Positions 7,956-16,219 of a DNA stretch of 37,726 bases are shown here, piece by piece. Source of the DNA: Aliiglaciecola sp. CAU 1673. GTDB taxonomy: Bacteria > Pseudomonadota > Gammaproteobacteria > Enterobacterales > Alteromonadaceae. Location: assembly GCF_029223185.1 (NCBI RefSeq), contig NZ_JARHUG010000027.1:1-37726 (forward strand), written 5' to 3'. Made by a program: the position numbers and the translations under genes. Under the pieces are notes generated by a model. That model saw only the letters and a list, made by a program, of their open reading frames with translations, had not been told where the DNA came from and did no database searches. How positions within the stretch are numbered: position 1 is the first letter of the stretch; each line of letters opens with the position of its first letter.

Positions 7956-8663
7956 ATGCAAGCTCAACGTCACAATATTTACACTCTGATACACAAAGGA
8001 ATTCGTCGTCAATTGTGCCATTGCATGAATGCTTTAGGTGCACTTGATTACAAGGACAATCATGCCGTTATCACCGTGATGGAAGAACTCTCTGAGGTGC
8101 TGGTTTTCTGTCAGCAACATCTGGAGCATGAGAACACCTTTATCCATCCGATTTTGCTTCAACTTCAACCGACGCTGTCGTTGCAATCGGTGCATGATCA
8201 CGAAGAGCACGAGATAAGCATTCTCAAGCTGCATCGGCAGGTATTGTCTATCCGCAACAATGTGGGCCAGGTGGTGGCCTCAGATATTCTCGACCTTTAT
8301 CGGAATTTCGCGCTCTTTGTAGCTGAAAATCTGCTGCATATGCATGATGAGGAAACCCACAATGCCAACCTCCTGATGCGTCATCTGAGCGACCAAGAGA
8401 TTCTGGCTATTGAGCACCGCCTGGTCAGTTCGCTGACGCCGCAGCAGAGCGAACAATCGTTGAATCTGATCCTGGCAGCCTGCACCCATCAGGAACGCAG
8501 CGCCTTGTTGCAGGAATTGTCCGCGGTATTCCCGCCCGAGACCCTCATCCGCCTCGTTATCAATACCAGCCTTAATCTGCCGGCGACAGAACTGCACAAA
8601 CTCTGTCACACAAGCACTGCAGACGCCAAAGACAGCCGGATAATGCTTGAAGGGAGTAAATAA
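7956..8663 (+). CDS. Hemerythrin-like protein
   Basis: The protein has 235 aa and no signal peptide, so it is cytoplasmic. Histidines and acids fall in a hemerythrin-like pattern: His13 (LIHKGIRRQL), His55 and Glu59 (CQQHLEHEN), His64, a cluster HDHEEHE at 80-86, and LLHMHDEETH near 130. Hemerythrin-like four-helix proteins bind a di-iron centre and sense or carry O2, or respond to NO or oxidative stress. The C-terminal 90 residues continue as helices of unknown role. It is the first gene of a six-gene operon; AAGG precedes the ATG. The next gene starts 3 bases after the stop. Confidence 0.85.
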   Translation: MQAQRHNIYTLIHKGIRRQLCHCMNALGALDYKDNHAVITVMEELSEVLVFCQQHLEHENTFIHPILLQLQPTLSLQSVHDHEEHEISILKLHRQVLSIRNNVGQVVASDILDLYRNFALFVAENLLHMHDEETHNANLLMRHLSDQEILAIEHRLVSSLTPQQSEQSLNLILAACTHQERSALLQELSAVFPPETLIRLVINTSLNLPATELHKLCHTSTADAKDSRIMLEGSK

Positions 8664-8666
8664 ACC

Positions 8667-9155
8667 ATGGCCTCTAAGATCTCCTATGCATTCGGTGCTT
8701 TTATGCTTTTGTGTGGTTCAACTGTCAACGCCGACACACCAATGACTGACGCGCAACGAGGCAAGTATTTGCTGCAAGTTGGTGGCTGCAATGATTGCCA
8801 TACCATGGGATATGCACAAAATAATGGCAGGCTACCCGAGGAACAATGGCTCACAGGCAGCAACGTGGGCTTTATGGGCCCTTGGGGCACCACTTATCCG
8901 GGCAATTTGCGTAAACGGGCTGCACAGCTTAGTGCGAAGCAATGGCAGGAACTGATGCGCAGTCCTATGCGTCCGCCCATGCCAACGCCGTCCCTGGCAG
9001 CGATGTCAGATGCGGATATCCAGTCGATTTACCACTACTTAAGAACGCTGGGTGACGCAGGCGATGCAGCTCCCGCAGCCTTACCCCCAGGCGTCACACC
9101 GAACACCGCCTATTTTGATTTTGTTCCCAAAAGCGCTGAGGCAACCAAGTCGTGA
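8667..9155 (+). CDS. Exported monoheme c-type cytochrome
   Basis: The protein has 162 aa. Residues 1-22 are a signal peptide ending in STVNA. The heme-attachment motif is Cys41-Asn-Asp-Cys44-His45. Possible distal Met ligands lie in the region MRPPMPTPSLAAM, followed by the class I cytochrome helix DIQSIYHYLRTLG. It therefore acts as a periplasmic electron carrier. SD-like AAGGGAG precedes the ATG. It is followed by a gene whose GTG overlaps its TGA. Its place behind a cytoplasmic hemerythrin-like protein and ahead of secreted unknown proteins suggests a redox function across the envelope, but the electron donor and acceptor are not evident. Confidence 0.9.
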   Translation: MASKISYAFGAFMLLCGSTVNADTPMTDAQRGKYLLQVGGCNDCHTMGYAQNNGRLPEEQWLTGSNVGFMGPWGTTYPGNLRKRAAQLSAKQWQELMRSPMRPPMPTPSLAAMSDADIQSIYHYLRTLGDAGDAAPAALPPGVTPNTAYFDFVPKSAEATKS

Positions 9156-10237
9156 TCTGCTCCAGAAAGTCATTTGCGTTCAAAGCGTTATTAGTGGCGG
9201 GGGGATTGCTTTGCAATACCGTCAATGCCGCTGATTGCTGGGTGGATACCCTGCATAACCCGCAAACCGGAACGGGCGAGGATTACAGCGCTCCCCGCTA
9301 CAGCGGGTGGCGACATACACTGGAAACAGCGGAAAATTTGCTGCGCAAGGATGACCACTTAAATCGTATCAATCCGGTGCGCTTTCAACTGCATCAATAT
9401 ATAGGTCAGCCGGATAGCCCGGGACTACCACTGAGTGCCTCATCCAGCCTCTTTTTCCACGATAAGCAGGCCTGGAAAGGCCAGTGTGAGTTGCAGGAAT
9501 GGGCCGACAGACTGCACTTTGCCAGTATTTCACTGACCTTCAATAGCTTGCGCTCAGTGATTGAAGCCAATGGTGGGGCGCTGTCCGGGGATGCGCCGCC
9601 TTTTATTCTGTTACCCGAAACCACGGGGAGCAATCAGGGTATCCCAATTTGGCAAGACCGCTGGGTGATTCTGACCCCCAACAACCTGCCAGCCTTTGTG
9701 CCGCTAACCTACGAGGAATATATCGATTGGTGGCTGTCATATTTGTCGCAGGAGCGTAACCAGTGGTCTGAAGACGCCACGACTCTCAGTGAAGAGGAAC
9801 GAGAGTGGCAAAACTATATCAATGAAGTTCGTCGAAGCGATCCCAAGCAGGCTGAAGAGCTTGAAAAAATGATGGAAGAGGCGACACGGGTAGAGCTGGA
9901 TGATCACACCGGGGAATGGGCTGAAATTCAACGTCTTAAAGCGGGCATAAACAATGCCAACCGACATTTACCGGTTTATCTGGATGTGGACGCCGGTAGT
10001 CCCTATCGCTTCAGCTTTAGCTTAACGGCCTCAGAAACAGCGAGACCACTGGTGCAGGTCAATAATGCCTTATGGCAGCAAGGAGCCAATAGCAATGCGG
10101 TCAAGGTGGTGGTCATTGACGCCTATGTCAATGGCAAGGCTCCTTTTGAGCCGCAAGGAGAGCAGCATAAGTCAGTGGCGGTGTCCTGGCTTTACCAGTT
10201 CAATCCCAATCCCTATCTGGCGCTTTTATCAAAATGA
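9152..10237 (+). CDS. Exported protein, function unknown
   Basis: The protein has 361 aa with a signal peptide (SFAFKALLVAGGLLCNTVNA, mature from about Ala27). An acidic charged helix (EEEREWQNYINEVRR, then DPKQAEELEKMMEEATR) occupies roughly residues 210-255. Flanking parts are rich in Trp and Pro. Three cysteines occur after the start region, two of which could pair. The start is GTG within the TGA of the cytochrome gene, and its own stop overlaps the next ATG, so it is translationally coupled on both sides. No family is recognised. Its position implies that it works with the cytochrome and the OmpA-like protein in the periplasm. Confidence 0.75.
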   Translation: MICSRKSFAFKALLVAGGLLCNTVNAADCWVDTLHNPQTGTGEDYSAPRYSGWRHTLETAENLLRKDDHLNRINPVRFQLHQYIGQPDSPGLPLSASSSLFFHDKQAWKGQCELQEWADRLHFASISLTFNSLRSVIEANGGALSGDAPPFILLPETTGSNQGIPIWQDRWVILTPNNLPAFVPLTYEEYIDWWLSYLSQERNQWSEDATTLSEEEREWQNYINEVRRSDPKQAEELEKMMEEATRVELDDHTGEWAEIQRLKAGINNANRHLPVYLDVDAGSPYRFSFSLTASETARPLVQVNNALWQQGANSNAVKVVVIDAYVNGKAPFEPQGEQHKSVAVSWLYQFNPNPYLALLSK

Positions 10238-11148
10238 AGAACCTTGTCCTGCTTATGTTATTGGGCTGGCTTTGGCCCAGCGTTGCCAATGCCGAGGTTA
10301 ATCTGTTGACCCTGGAAAACGGTGCCAGAGTGACCAGTTTCAGTTCCGAATACGGCGGTTGGGGTGCCGAGAGTATGGTGCCCTCTTTGCAGCAATTGGC
10401 CGAACCCGGTATTGAGCTGGAGAACTTTGTTTGGTGCTCCGCCGACAATGCGCCTTTTCCCCATTGGGTAGTCATTGAATTTTCCGAACCTAAGTGGGTA
10501 ACGACCCTGGTATTTAGCAACGCCTTGCAGGAAGAAGCGGCTTATCCGGGCATTTCTGCACGCAATGTTGAAGTCTGGGCTGGGTTGGAAGATCAAGAGA
10601 AGCTGCAAAGAGTGGCCAGCTTTGCGCTTGAGCGAAATAAATCTGGCCAGGGCGTACAGATCCTGCCGCAGCAACTGCGCTTTCTTAAGCTTGTCATTCT
10701 CGACAACTACGGTCACCCGGTTTGGACGGAGATGAATGCCATGGCCGCATTTGATGATGGTACAAGACCGGCCTCCCTTGGCGAGTTGTTGGGCAGCAAC
10801 CAGATAGTACAGCTTTATGGACTCTATTTTGATTTCGCCAGTGCCACCTTACGTCATGAAAGTCAGCCTACCTTGCTTGAACTGGTCACCTACTTAAAGG
10901 CACACCCCGGGCAGGCGATTGAAATAGAGGGCCACACCGATTCGGTGGGTTCGGAAGAGGTCAACTTGGCGTTGTCCGAAAGGCGGGCGGCTGCAGTGGT
11001 ATCGGCACTGGTGCAATTGGGCATCTCCGCACAGCAACTGACCAGCCAGGGCTATGGTGAGCAGCAGCCACTGGCTGACAATGATAGTCCCGAAGGGCGG
11101 GCCAAAAATCGAAGAGTGAGTGTTCGGGTAGTCTCTCAAACCCTTTAA
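10234..11148 (+). CDS. OmpA-like protein with an N-terminal beta-sandwich-like domain
   Basis: The protein has 304 aa. Residues 1-20 are a signal peptide ending in SVANA. Residues 25-180 (LENGARVTSFSSEYGG, WVVIEFSEPKWVTTLVF, RFLKLVILDNYG) resemble a discoidin or F5/8-type C carbohydrate-binding sandwich. Residues 185-304 are an OmpA C-terminal peptidoglycan-binding domain (LYFDFASATL, IEGHTDSVGSEEVN, LSERRAAAVV, NRRVSVRVV). This fusion would link peptidoglycan to a glycan or protein ligand. The ATG overlaps the upstream stop by 4 bases. The OmpA part is certain; the sandwich assignment is by pattern only. Confidence 0.85.
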   Translation: MKNLVLLMLLGWLWPSVANAEVNLLTLENGARVTSFSSEYGGWGAESMVPSLQQLAEPGIELENFVWCSADNAPFPHWVVIEFSEPKWVTTLVFSNALQEEAAYPGISARNVEVWAGLEDQEKLQRVASFALERNKSGQGVQILPQQLRFLKLVILDNYGHPVWTEMNAMAAFDDGTRPASLGELLGSNQIVQLYGLYFDFASATLRHESQPTLLELVTYLKAHPGQAIEIEGHTDSVGSEEVNLALSERRAAAVVSALVQLGISAQQLTSQGYGEQQPLADNDSPEGRAKNRRVSVRVVSQTL

Positions 11149-11179
11149 CCGGCTTGAGATCAGAAGAGAAGGTAGTGCG

Positions 11180-11587
11180 ATGAAAAAGCCTTTATGTACA
11201 GCAGTAGTCTTAATGTTGAATCCCGTCGCCCAGGCAGGTCAGTTATGGGAAGTGACCGGGGTGATTGAGGCCGGTCAGTTCGGCAAGATGCCCCTGGAAA
11301 GCACGCAATCTTGTGTGGAATCCGATTGGGCTGAGGAGTTTGATTTTGAGATCCCGGGCGAGCATGACAATGAGGATTGCGAGCCACCGACCAAACTGAT
11401 GGACGGTGACCGAATGCGTTTTTCTTATCAATGCAAAGATATTAAAACGAGCGGATTCTACGAGCGCAAGAGTGCCAAATACTGGCGTGGGGAAATCAGC
11501 AGTGACACGGCCTATGGGAAGATGATCATCTACTTTGATTCCAACCTGATAGGTGAATGTGATCCAAGCAAAGAAGATGATGAATAA
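11180..11587 (+). CDS. Small exported protein, DUF3617-like
   Basis: The protein has 135 aa with a short signal peptide (MKKPLCTAVVLMLNPVAQAG). The mature part begins LWEVTGVIEAG and carries four cysteines (SCVES, EDCEPP, YQCKDI, GECDP). This resembles DUF3617 proteins, which start GLWE and have spaced cysteines. The C-terminus is acidic (DPSKEDDE). It is separated from the OmpA-like gene by 31 bp, and overlaps the following gene by 8 bp. The role is unknown. It is probably a periplasmic partner of the operon. Confidence 0.72.
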   Translation: MKKPLCTAVVLMLNPVAQAGQLWEVTGVIEAGQFGKMPLESTQSCVESDWAEEFDFEIPGEHDNEDCEPPTKLMDGDRMRFSYQCKDIKTSGFYERKSAKYWRGEISSDTAYGKMIIYFDSNLIGECDPSKEDDE

Positions 11588-13796
11588 ATACACCTTAGTG
11601 CTGGCTGGGGTCTTATTTTCATCTTTGAAACTGGCAGAGGCCAACCCGCATTCCAGTGAGCAAGATGCCCTGCATGTAACGCTTTCGCTAGCAGGCTCTG
11701 GTACGGAGCACTTGCAAAATGGTCAGCCAGACTGGCAGTGCAGCGGCGGGGATTGGCAATATCGCTGGTCAGGCAAGGTGCAGGGAGAGACTAATAATGC
11801 CGAGCGTCTGTATAACGGCGATGGTATGTTTTACAACGAAGCCGACGCGCGCAGTGGGCAAGCCAGCTTGTCGGCATCTGCGTTAACCTGTCAAAGCAAA
11901 CTGGATCAGCAGTGGACGGAAGTACAACGCGGTCAGTTGCAGGCCGATATTCCCAGGATGGCGGAAGTGCAGGCATCCTTTGCCAACGGCAACCCATTTT
12001 TTTCGTTCCAGGCGGGGCAATTGGCAACCTGCTCTGTGCAGTCTGAGTTCTTTCCTTCAATGGAGCTGCCGGTGGCACTGGGCCTGAGTACCGGGCAGGG
12101 AACACTGCAACTGTCACCCGCATTCCAGGTTTCTCTTGAGGAGTTACAGCAGGGTTTCAATAAAACCTGGCGGCTCAGAGCCGATCAGACGCTTTTTTCA
12201 GGTTACGCCTGCGCCGGCCAGCAAATTGAAGGCACACTGCAGCTGCGCTTTAAGCAGGCAGAAACCTTGTCCGTCAAGATGGCGCAGTGCACCGACCTGG
12301 CCCTGGGGCAACAGATTCAAGCCGTTGCCCAGGGTGAGCCTGATGGTGGTAGCTATGAGTTCAACAGTACGTTGGGCAAAGGTCTGAGTTTTTCACCACA
12401 AAAAAGCCGTGACGGGAAAACCACTGTGACCGGGTCTGAGCCGGGGCGCGGCAACCTTCGCGTGACTTATCAACTCGATGGAGAGCGGGCAGAATGGAGT
12501 CAGCCGGCAACCGTAGTATCGCTTCAATCGGTTGCACAGACAGAACTGGAACTTGGTTTGATCGATGCCCAGGGAAAACCTGAGGCACCCACCAACGTGG
12601 CATTTTCCACCTTACCCGCCAACGCCGGGGACTTGTTGAAGTGGCAGGTCGCAGACTCCACGCTGTTAAGTCTGGCGCCGGGTAGCAACAACCTGACGCT
12701 TCAAGGCGTCAAACCAGGGAAAACAAAGGTCGAGGCCCATACCTTGTGCGATGAATCCTTAAACCGCAGCATCGATGTCACTATCAGGATGTGCCGTTTG
12801 GAAACTGAAGCCACTTTGGAAAGACGCAGGGAAAGGCTAAAAGATAGAAACAATGCTATCAGTCAGCAGGTTCAGGAACTGCTTAATGATGAGGAGTTTG
12901 AACGGGTCGATAAAGAAATTAAGGACGATACCATCAATCTGGCCATTAAAGCCGGGGAGAGCATTATTGGTACCCTGTCGTTGGCCCAGCAACAAAAACT
13001 GAAAGTCATGCAGCAGAATCTTGCTCAGGGGACGGTCAGTGAACAGACCTTCAGAACCGTTGAATCTCTTGCGCAGCGGCAGGAGGCGATTGAACTCGGC
13101 ACTAAAGTCTACGAATACTATGACACGGCAATGGATGTTATGGAGGGATATGAGGCAGCGCGGGAGCTATATCATGACCGCACCTCGCGAGAGGAAGCTT
13201 ATGACTCTATCGCCAAAGGATCATTGGCGGCCTTGGCCTTTGTTTCCCCGGAAGCCGCCGGACTTGGGAAAAGTTATGCCGAAGCCATCATGGCGGCTGA
13301 AAAAATGGGCCAGAATCTGGGCACTATGTGGGGCGTTTCCGAACGTATAGAAGACTTGTTGGTTCAGTTTCGCCAAGTAGAAATTGAATGGGAAAATACC
13401 GCACGTTTGCTCAAGCGTTGTCGCAGCGTCAATCCGCAAGATTCTGACGCCGCCCCTGCCGACGCCTCACCGTCTAAACCTGCCAGCGCCAAGTACCTTA
13501 TTAAACAGCAGCAACAGAATGTGCAACAGATGACTGCGTTACTCAAAAGTGAGCAGGCAGAAATGCACAAGGTCGATCAGTTAAAAGATGACATCGCAGC
13601 GCTGTTCAATATGCCGGAAGAGCAGGCGTTAGCCACCATACCAGAGGTAAAGGAGCGGTTGCAGACATCCTTGCTCAACATGGTTGAACTCAGTGATCGG
13701 CGCGTCGACCTGTTGTCCAGGCTCCTTGGCACTAATGAGCAGCTAGAACCGGTGTGGGCGAGTCTCAAGGTTGAGGGATTGGATACCTTGCACTAG
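11580..13796 (+). CDS. Large exported protein with Ig-like N-terminus and helical C-terminus
   Basis: The protein is 738 aa from the ATG at 11580. That start gives MNKYTLVLAGVLFSSLKLAEA, a signal peptide; an earlier in-frame ATG would add 9 residues of poor signal. Residues 25-400 are beta-rich with several cysteines, and include a segment around 330-400 like bacterial Ig folds (LLKWQVADSTLLSLAPGS, then GVKPGKTKVEA). Residues 410-735 are predicted long helices, charged and Gln/Glu-rich (TLERRRERLKDRNNAI; IKQQQQNVQQM), perhaps coiled coil. It overlaps the previous gene by 8 bases and is the last gene of the operon. No family is recognised. It is probably a surface or periplasmic scaffold. Confidence 0.75.
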   Translation: MNKYTLVLAGVLFSSLKLAEANPHSSEQDALHVTLSLAGSGTEHLQNGQPDWQCSGGDWQYRWSGKVQGETNNAERLYNGDGMFYNEADARSGQASLSASALTCQSKLDQQWTEVQRGQLQADIPRMAEVQASFANGNPFFSFQAGQLATCSVQSEFFPSMELPVALGLSTGQGTLQLSPAFQVSLEELQQGFNKTWRLRADQTLFSGYACAGQQIEGTLQLRFKQAETLSVKMAQCTDLALGQQIQAVAQGEPDGGSYEFNSTLGKGLSFSPQKSRDGKTTVTGSEPGRGNLRVTYQLDGERAEWSQPATVVSLQSVAQTELELGLIDAQGKPEAPTNVAFSTLPANAGDLLKWQVADSTLLSLAPGSNNLTLQGVKPGKTKVEAHTLCDESLNRSIDVTIRMCRLETEATLERRRERLKDRNNAISQQVQELLNDEEFERVDKEIKDDTINLAIKAGESIIGTLSLAQQQKLKVMQQNLAQGTVSEQTFRTVESLAQRQEAIELGTKVYEYYDTAMDVMEGYEAARELYHDRTSREEAYDSIAKGSLAALAFVSPEAAGLGKSYAEAIMAAEKMGQNLGTMWGVSERIEDLLVQFRQVEIEWENTARLLKRCRSVNPQDSDAAPADASPSKPASAKYLIKQQQQNVQQMTALLKSEQAEMHKVDQLKDDIAALFNMPEEQALATIPEVKERLQTSLLNMVELSDRRVDLLSRLLGTNEQLEPVWASLKVEGLDTLH

Positions 13797-13909
13797 TCCC
13801 GGTGTTTCAGATTCTTCCCCGCTTTTACGCGGAAAATTAGTATTTATTTAGCATCTCCATTTTGGGCGCCTCAATACAATGTGCGGTAGTTTGAAATGGA
13901 GACTGAAAA

Positions 13910-14662
13910 GTGAAAAATGTACTTAAATTCAAAATATTAGCCTTATCTTTTTTGGGTATGGCAAGCGTGGCTGAGGCCGGACTGATCGCTCGTGGTAACG
14001 GCATGATCTATGACGATGTGCTCAACATTACCTGGTTACAGGATGCCAACTATGCCAAGACCAGTGGTTATGACAGTGATGGGTTGATGACCTGGGCCGA
14101 TGCCCAACACTGGGTTGATCAGTTGCAATATGGCGGTTTCTCTGACTGGCGGATGGCCAAGGTCGATCCCTTCGATTCAAGCTGCAGTGCCCAATGGTCG
14201 GTATCCGGTGTTGGCGATTTTCATCATGGTTATGAGTGCTTTGGCGTAAACAATGAACTGGGTTATATGTTTTATCAAAACCTGGGATTGCATGGCGGTT
14301 ATACGGCAACCAGCTATGACCCGTTATGGCACCGTACCCCTTGGAACAGGCCCATTGCAAACCAGGCCGTGGATGCGGTTAGCGGTGAAGTGATCAGTTT
14401 TGCTAACCTCATGAGCCACCAGTATCTGTCGGGGGTAAGTTATGCCCCCAACCTGTCGGCAGGCTGGATATTTGACCAATCGGTGGGACGGCAGATGCTG
14501 GGCGCAAAAACTTCTCCCAGCTATGTGTGGGCGGTGCGCGATGGCGATGTGCAAGCACCGCCGGTGGATGTGCCAGAGCCAGGTACCTTGGCGCTGTTTG
14601 CCGGTGCCCTGGTAATGGGAATAGCCAGGCGAAGGATCTCGTTAAACAAACATTATTCCTGA
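13910..14662 (+). CDS. PEP-CTERM protein with a DUF1566 (Lcl-like) domain
   Basis: The protein has 250 aa with a signal peptide (MKNVLKFKILALSFLGMASVAEAG). The central part matches the DUF1566 pattern: DDVLNITWLQDANYA, MTWADAQHWVDQL, GGFSDWRMAKVD, YVWAVRDG. The C-terminus is a PEP-CTERM signal: VPEPGTLALFAGALVMGIARRR. It is sorted by the same kind of exosortase route as the protein at 126-1166. The start is GTG, with GGAGA upstream. It lies 113 bp after the six-gene operon and has its own leader, so it may be independently transcribed. Confidence 0.88.
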   Translation: MKNVLKFKILALSFLGMASVAEAGLIARGNGMIYDDVLNITWLQDANYAKTSGYDSDGLMTWADAQHWVDQLQYGGFSDWRMAKVDPFDSSCSAQWSVSGVGDFHHGYECFGVNNELGYMFYQNLGLHGGYTATSYDPLWHRTPWNRPIANQAVDAVSGEVISFANLMSHQYLSGVSYAPNLSAGWIFDQSVGRQMLGAKTSPSYVWAVRDGDVQAPPVDVPEPGTLALFAGALVMGIARRRISLNKHYS

Positions 14663-14728
14663 ACTGGCATCAGGCCGACGGAGTATGAGCCTACTGCAAA
14701 TATAAATGGGCTTGAACCGGGCGGTATA

Positions 14729-14756
14729 TTGTAAATGGCGAAGGGCGCTTTATAAT
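14729..14756 (+). promoter_or_regulatory. Sigma-70-type promoter of the riboswitch transcript
   Basis: TTGTAA (14729-14734) and a perfect TATAAT (14751-14756) are separated by 16 bases. The expected transcription start, about 14763, is exactly where the conserved riboswitch sequence begins, which supports both calls. Confidence 0.75.
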
Positions 14757-14763
14757 CAGCGCA

Positions 14764-14873
14764 CACTTGGGGGAGTAGCCTCTTTCGCCGTCAGGCGACA
14801 GGCGGTTGTCAACAGTCTCTGGACCACATTGTCCGTGGCGACCGCAAACACCCGTTTTGGCAAGACTTAAGGC
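14764..14873 (+). promoter_or_regulatory. yybP-ykoY family Mn2+ riboswitch aptamer
   Basis: The RNA begins CACTTGGGGGAGTAGCC, contains the conserved GTTGTCAACA loop, and closes with GGCAAGACTTAAG. These are the diagnostic blocks of the yybP-ykoY family (GGGGAGUAGC, GUCAAC, GGCAAGACC). CTT near the 5' end pairs with AAG at the 3' end to form P1, and GGCGACAGG-type stems lie between. This class binds Mn2+ and turns on export genes. The gene downstream is a CaCA cation exchanger, which fits Mn2+ or Ca2+ homeostasis. Confidence 0.85.
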
Positions 14874-14891
14874 ATGACGCAGCGTCGGGCA

Positions 14892-14912
14892 GGCGCGCTT
14901 CGTGCCTTTTTT
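14892..14912 (+). terminator. Terminator-like expression platform of the riboswitch
   Basis: GGCGCG (14892-14897), loop CTT and CGTGCC (14901-14906) form a 6-bp stem followed by TTTTTT (14907-14912). A competing longer pairing joins GGGCAGGC (14887-14894) to GCCTGCCC (14914-14921). The overlap suggests a switch between termination and readthrough. From here to the exchanger start there are about 250 bases of leader in which I see only a purine-rich ribosome binding site (AAGGGGGA) near 15155. Confidence 0.65.
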
Positions 14913-15161
14913 ATGCCTGCCCCAAGGTCACTTTCCTATGCAGTGGTGTTACCACAACCTATTTAACGCCTGCGCCATTTGGCCCGCTTTTGCCAAGGCC
15001 CTCAGTTTTTCGCCAGGCTCGCAGCTCCTTCCAGCCGGCGTTTTTCATTTCTCAATGCTTTTTAAACTGGTTGAACCAATTCGGTATCCGGCCTTAAGTC
15101 GTCTACCGTTTGGATTTGGCCGCTGTGTTCCATACGTTAATTCTCAAACCAAGGGGGATCT

Positions 15162-16130
15162 ATGCTGTTATCAGCCTTAGCCATTCTGGGCGGTTTCGCT
15201 CTGTTGATCTGGAGTGCCGACCGCTTCGTCGACGGCGCCGCTGCCACCGCCAAACATGCGGGGCTACCCCCACTGTTGATTGGTATGGTGATTGTCGGCT
15301 TTGGTACCTCGGCACCTGAGATGGTGGTTTCAGCCATGGCCGCCATGGACGATAACCCAGACCTGGCATTAGGCAATGCGCTGGGCTCTAACATCGTCAA
15401 TATCGGCCTTATTCTTGGTGTGACTGCGCTGATTGCGCCGATGGCGGTGCACTCCAATATTATCCGCAAGGAATTGCCCATATTGCTGGGGATTTCCCTT
15501 TTTGCCGGATTCCTGTTCTGGGACGGCAGCATCACCAGTATGGACGCCGGCCTGCTGCTTGGCGGCTTCTTCCTGATTGTCGGCTGGTCCATTTTCTCCG
15601 GCCTCAAAAACAAAGGCGATGCCTTTGAAACAGAGATGCAGGCTGAGTTGCAAGCACATGCTATGCCCTTGAAAACCGCCTTGCTGTGGTTAGTTGTCGG
15701 CCTGGTGCTGTTGGTAGCCAGTTCGCGCTTGCTGGTGTGGGGGGCGGTGGAAATTGCCTCGGCCCTTGGCGTAAGCGACCTGATTATCGGTCTGACCATT
15801 GTCGCCCTGGGCACCTCTTTACCGGAGTTGGCATCCTCTATCGTGGCGGCCAGAAAGGGCGAGCATGACATCGCCATAGGCAATATCGTCGGCTCCAATA
15901 TGTTTAACTTGCTGGCAGTCGTGGGTATTGCCGGTGCAATTGCGCCGATGCCGAGCCTGGCTGCGGAAGTGATCAGTCGTGATTATCTGGTGATGTTGGG
16001 ACTGACCATCATCTTGTTGGTGATGGCGTTGGGCAAACCCGGCCGTATTAACCGTGTGGAAGGGGCGTCGCTCGTCGGCGCTTACGCTGCTTATACAGGC
16101 TATTTGATATACAGCATCACCGCTGTCTGA
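15162..16130 (+). CDS. CaCA-family (YrbG-like) cation:sodium antiporter
   Basis: The protein has 322 aa and about ten membrane helices in two inverted halves. Each half carries the alpha-repeat ion-binding motifs: GFGTSAPE plus GNALGSN in the first, ALGTSLPE plus GNIVGSN in the second. The halves are joined by an acidic cytoplasmic loop (GDAFETEMQAELQ). YrbG/CaxA-type proteins exchange Ca2+ (or other divalent cations) for Na+ or H+ across the inner membrane. Control by a yybP-ykoY riboswitch suggests that Mn2+ may be a physiological substrate here. AAGGGGGA precedes the ATG. The gene seems monocistronic. Confidence 0.93.
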   Translation: MLLSALAILGGFALLIWSADRFVDGAAATAKHAGLPPLLIGMVIVGFGTSAPEMVVSAMAAMDDNPDLALGNALGSNIVNIGLILGVTALIAPMAVHSNIIRKELPILLGISLFAGFLFWDGSITSMDAGLLLGGFFLIVGWSIFSGLKNKGDAFETEMQAELQAHAMPLKTALLWLVVGLVLLVASSRLLVWGAVEIASALGVSDLIIGLTIVALGTSLPELASSIVAARKGEHDIAIGNIVGSNMFNLLAVVGIAGAIAPMPSLAAEVISRDYLVMLGLTIILLVMALGKPGRINRVEGASLVGAYAAYTGYLIYSITAV

Positions 16131-16189
16131 CCCTGATGCTTTGGCTTTGCGAGCGGCAGGGCCTGTTCGCAAGCGTACCAAAGGTAGCG

Positions 16190-16218
16190 AAAAAGGCGCC
16201 TGACTTTAGTCAGGCGCC
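16190..16218 (-). terminator. Intrinsic terminator for the DUF4440 gene
   Basis: GGCGCCTGACT and AGTCAGGCGCC (16195-16218) form a perfect stem with a tiny loop. On the minus strand it is followed by TTTTT. It begins 2 bases after the stop codon of the 16220-16684 gene. Confidence 0.85.
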
Positions 16219-16219
16219 A

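Noticed and set aside
13801-13860. CCGC-TTTTAC-GCGG hairpin considered as a terminator of the six-gene operon or another copy of the 23-bp motif.
   Set aside because: No T-run follows and the sequence does not match the motif beyond a few bases.
14902-15180. A 92-codon plus-strand frame in the riboswitch leader.
   Set aside because: It starts inside the terminator stem and overlaps the exchanger start in another frame; the composition is not protein-like.
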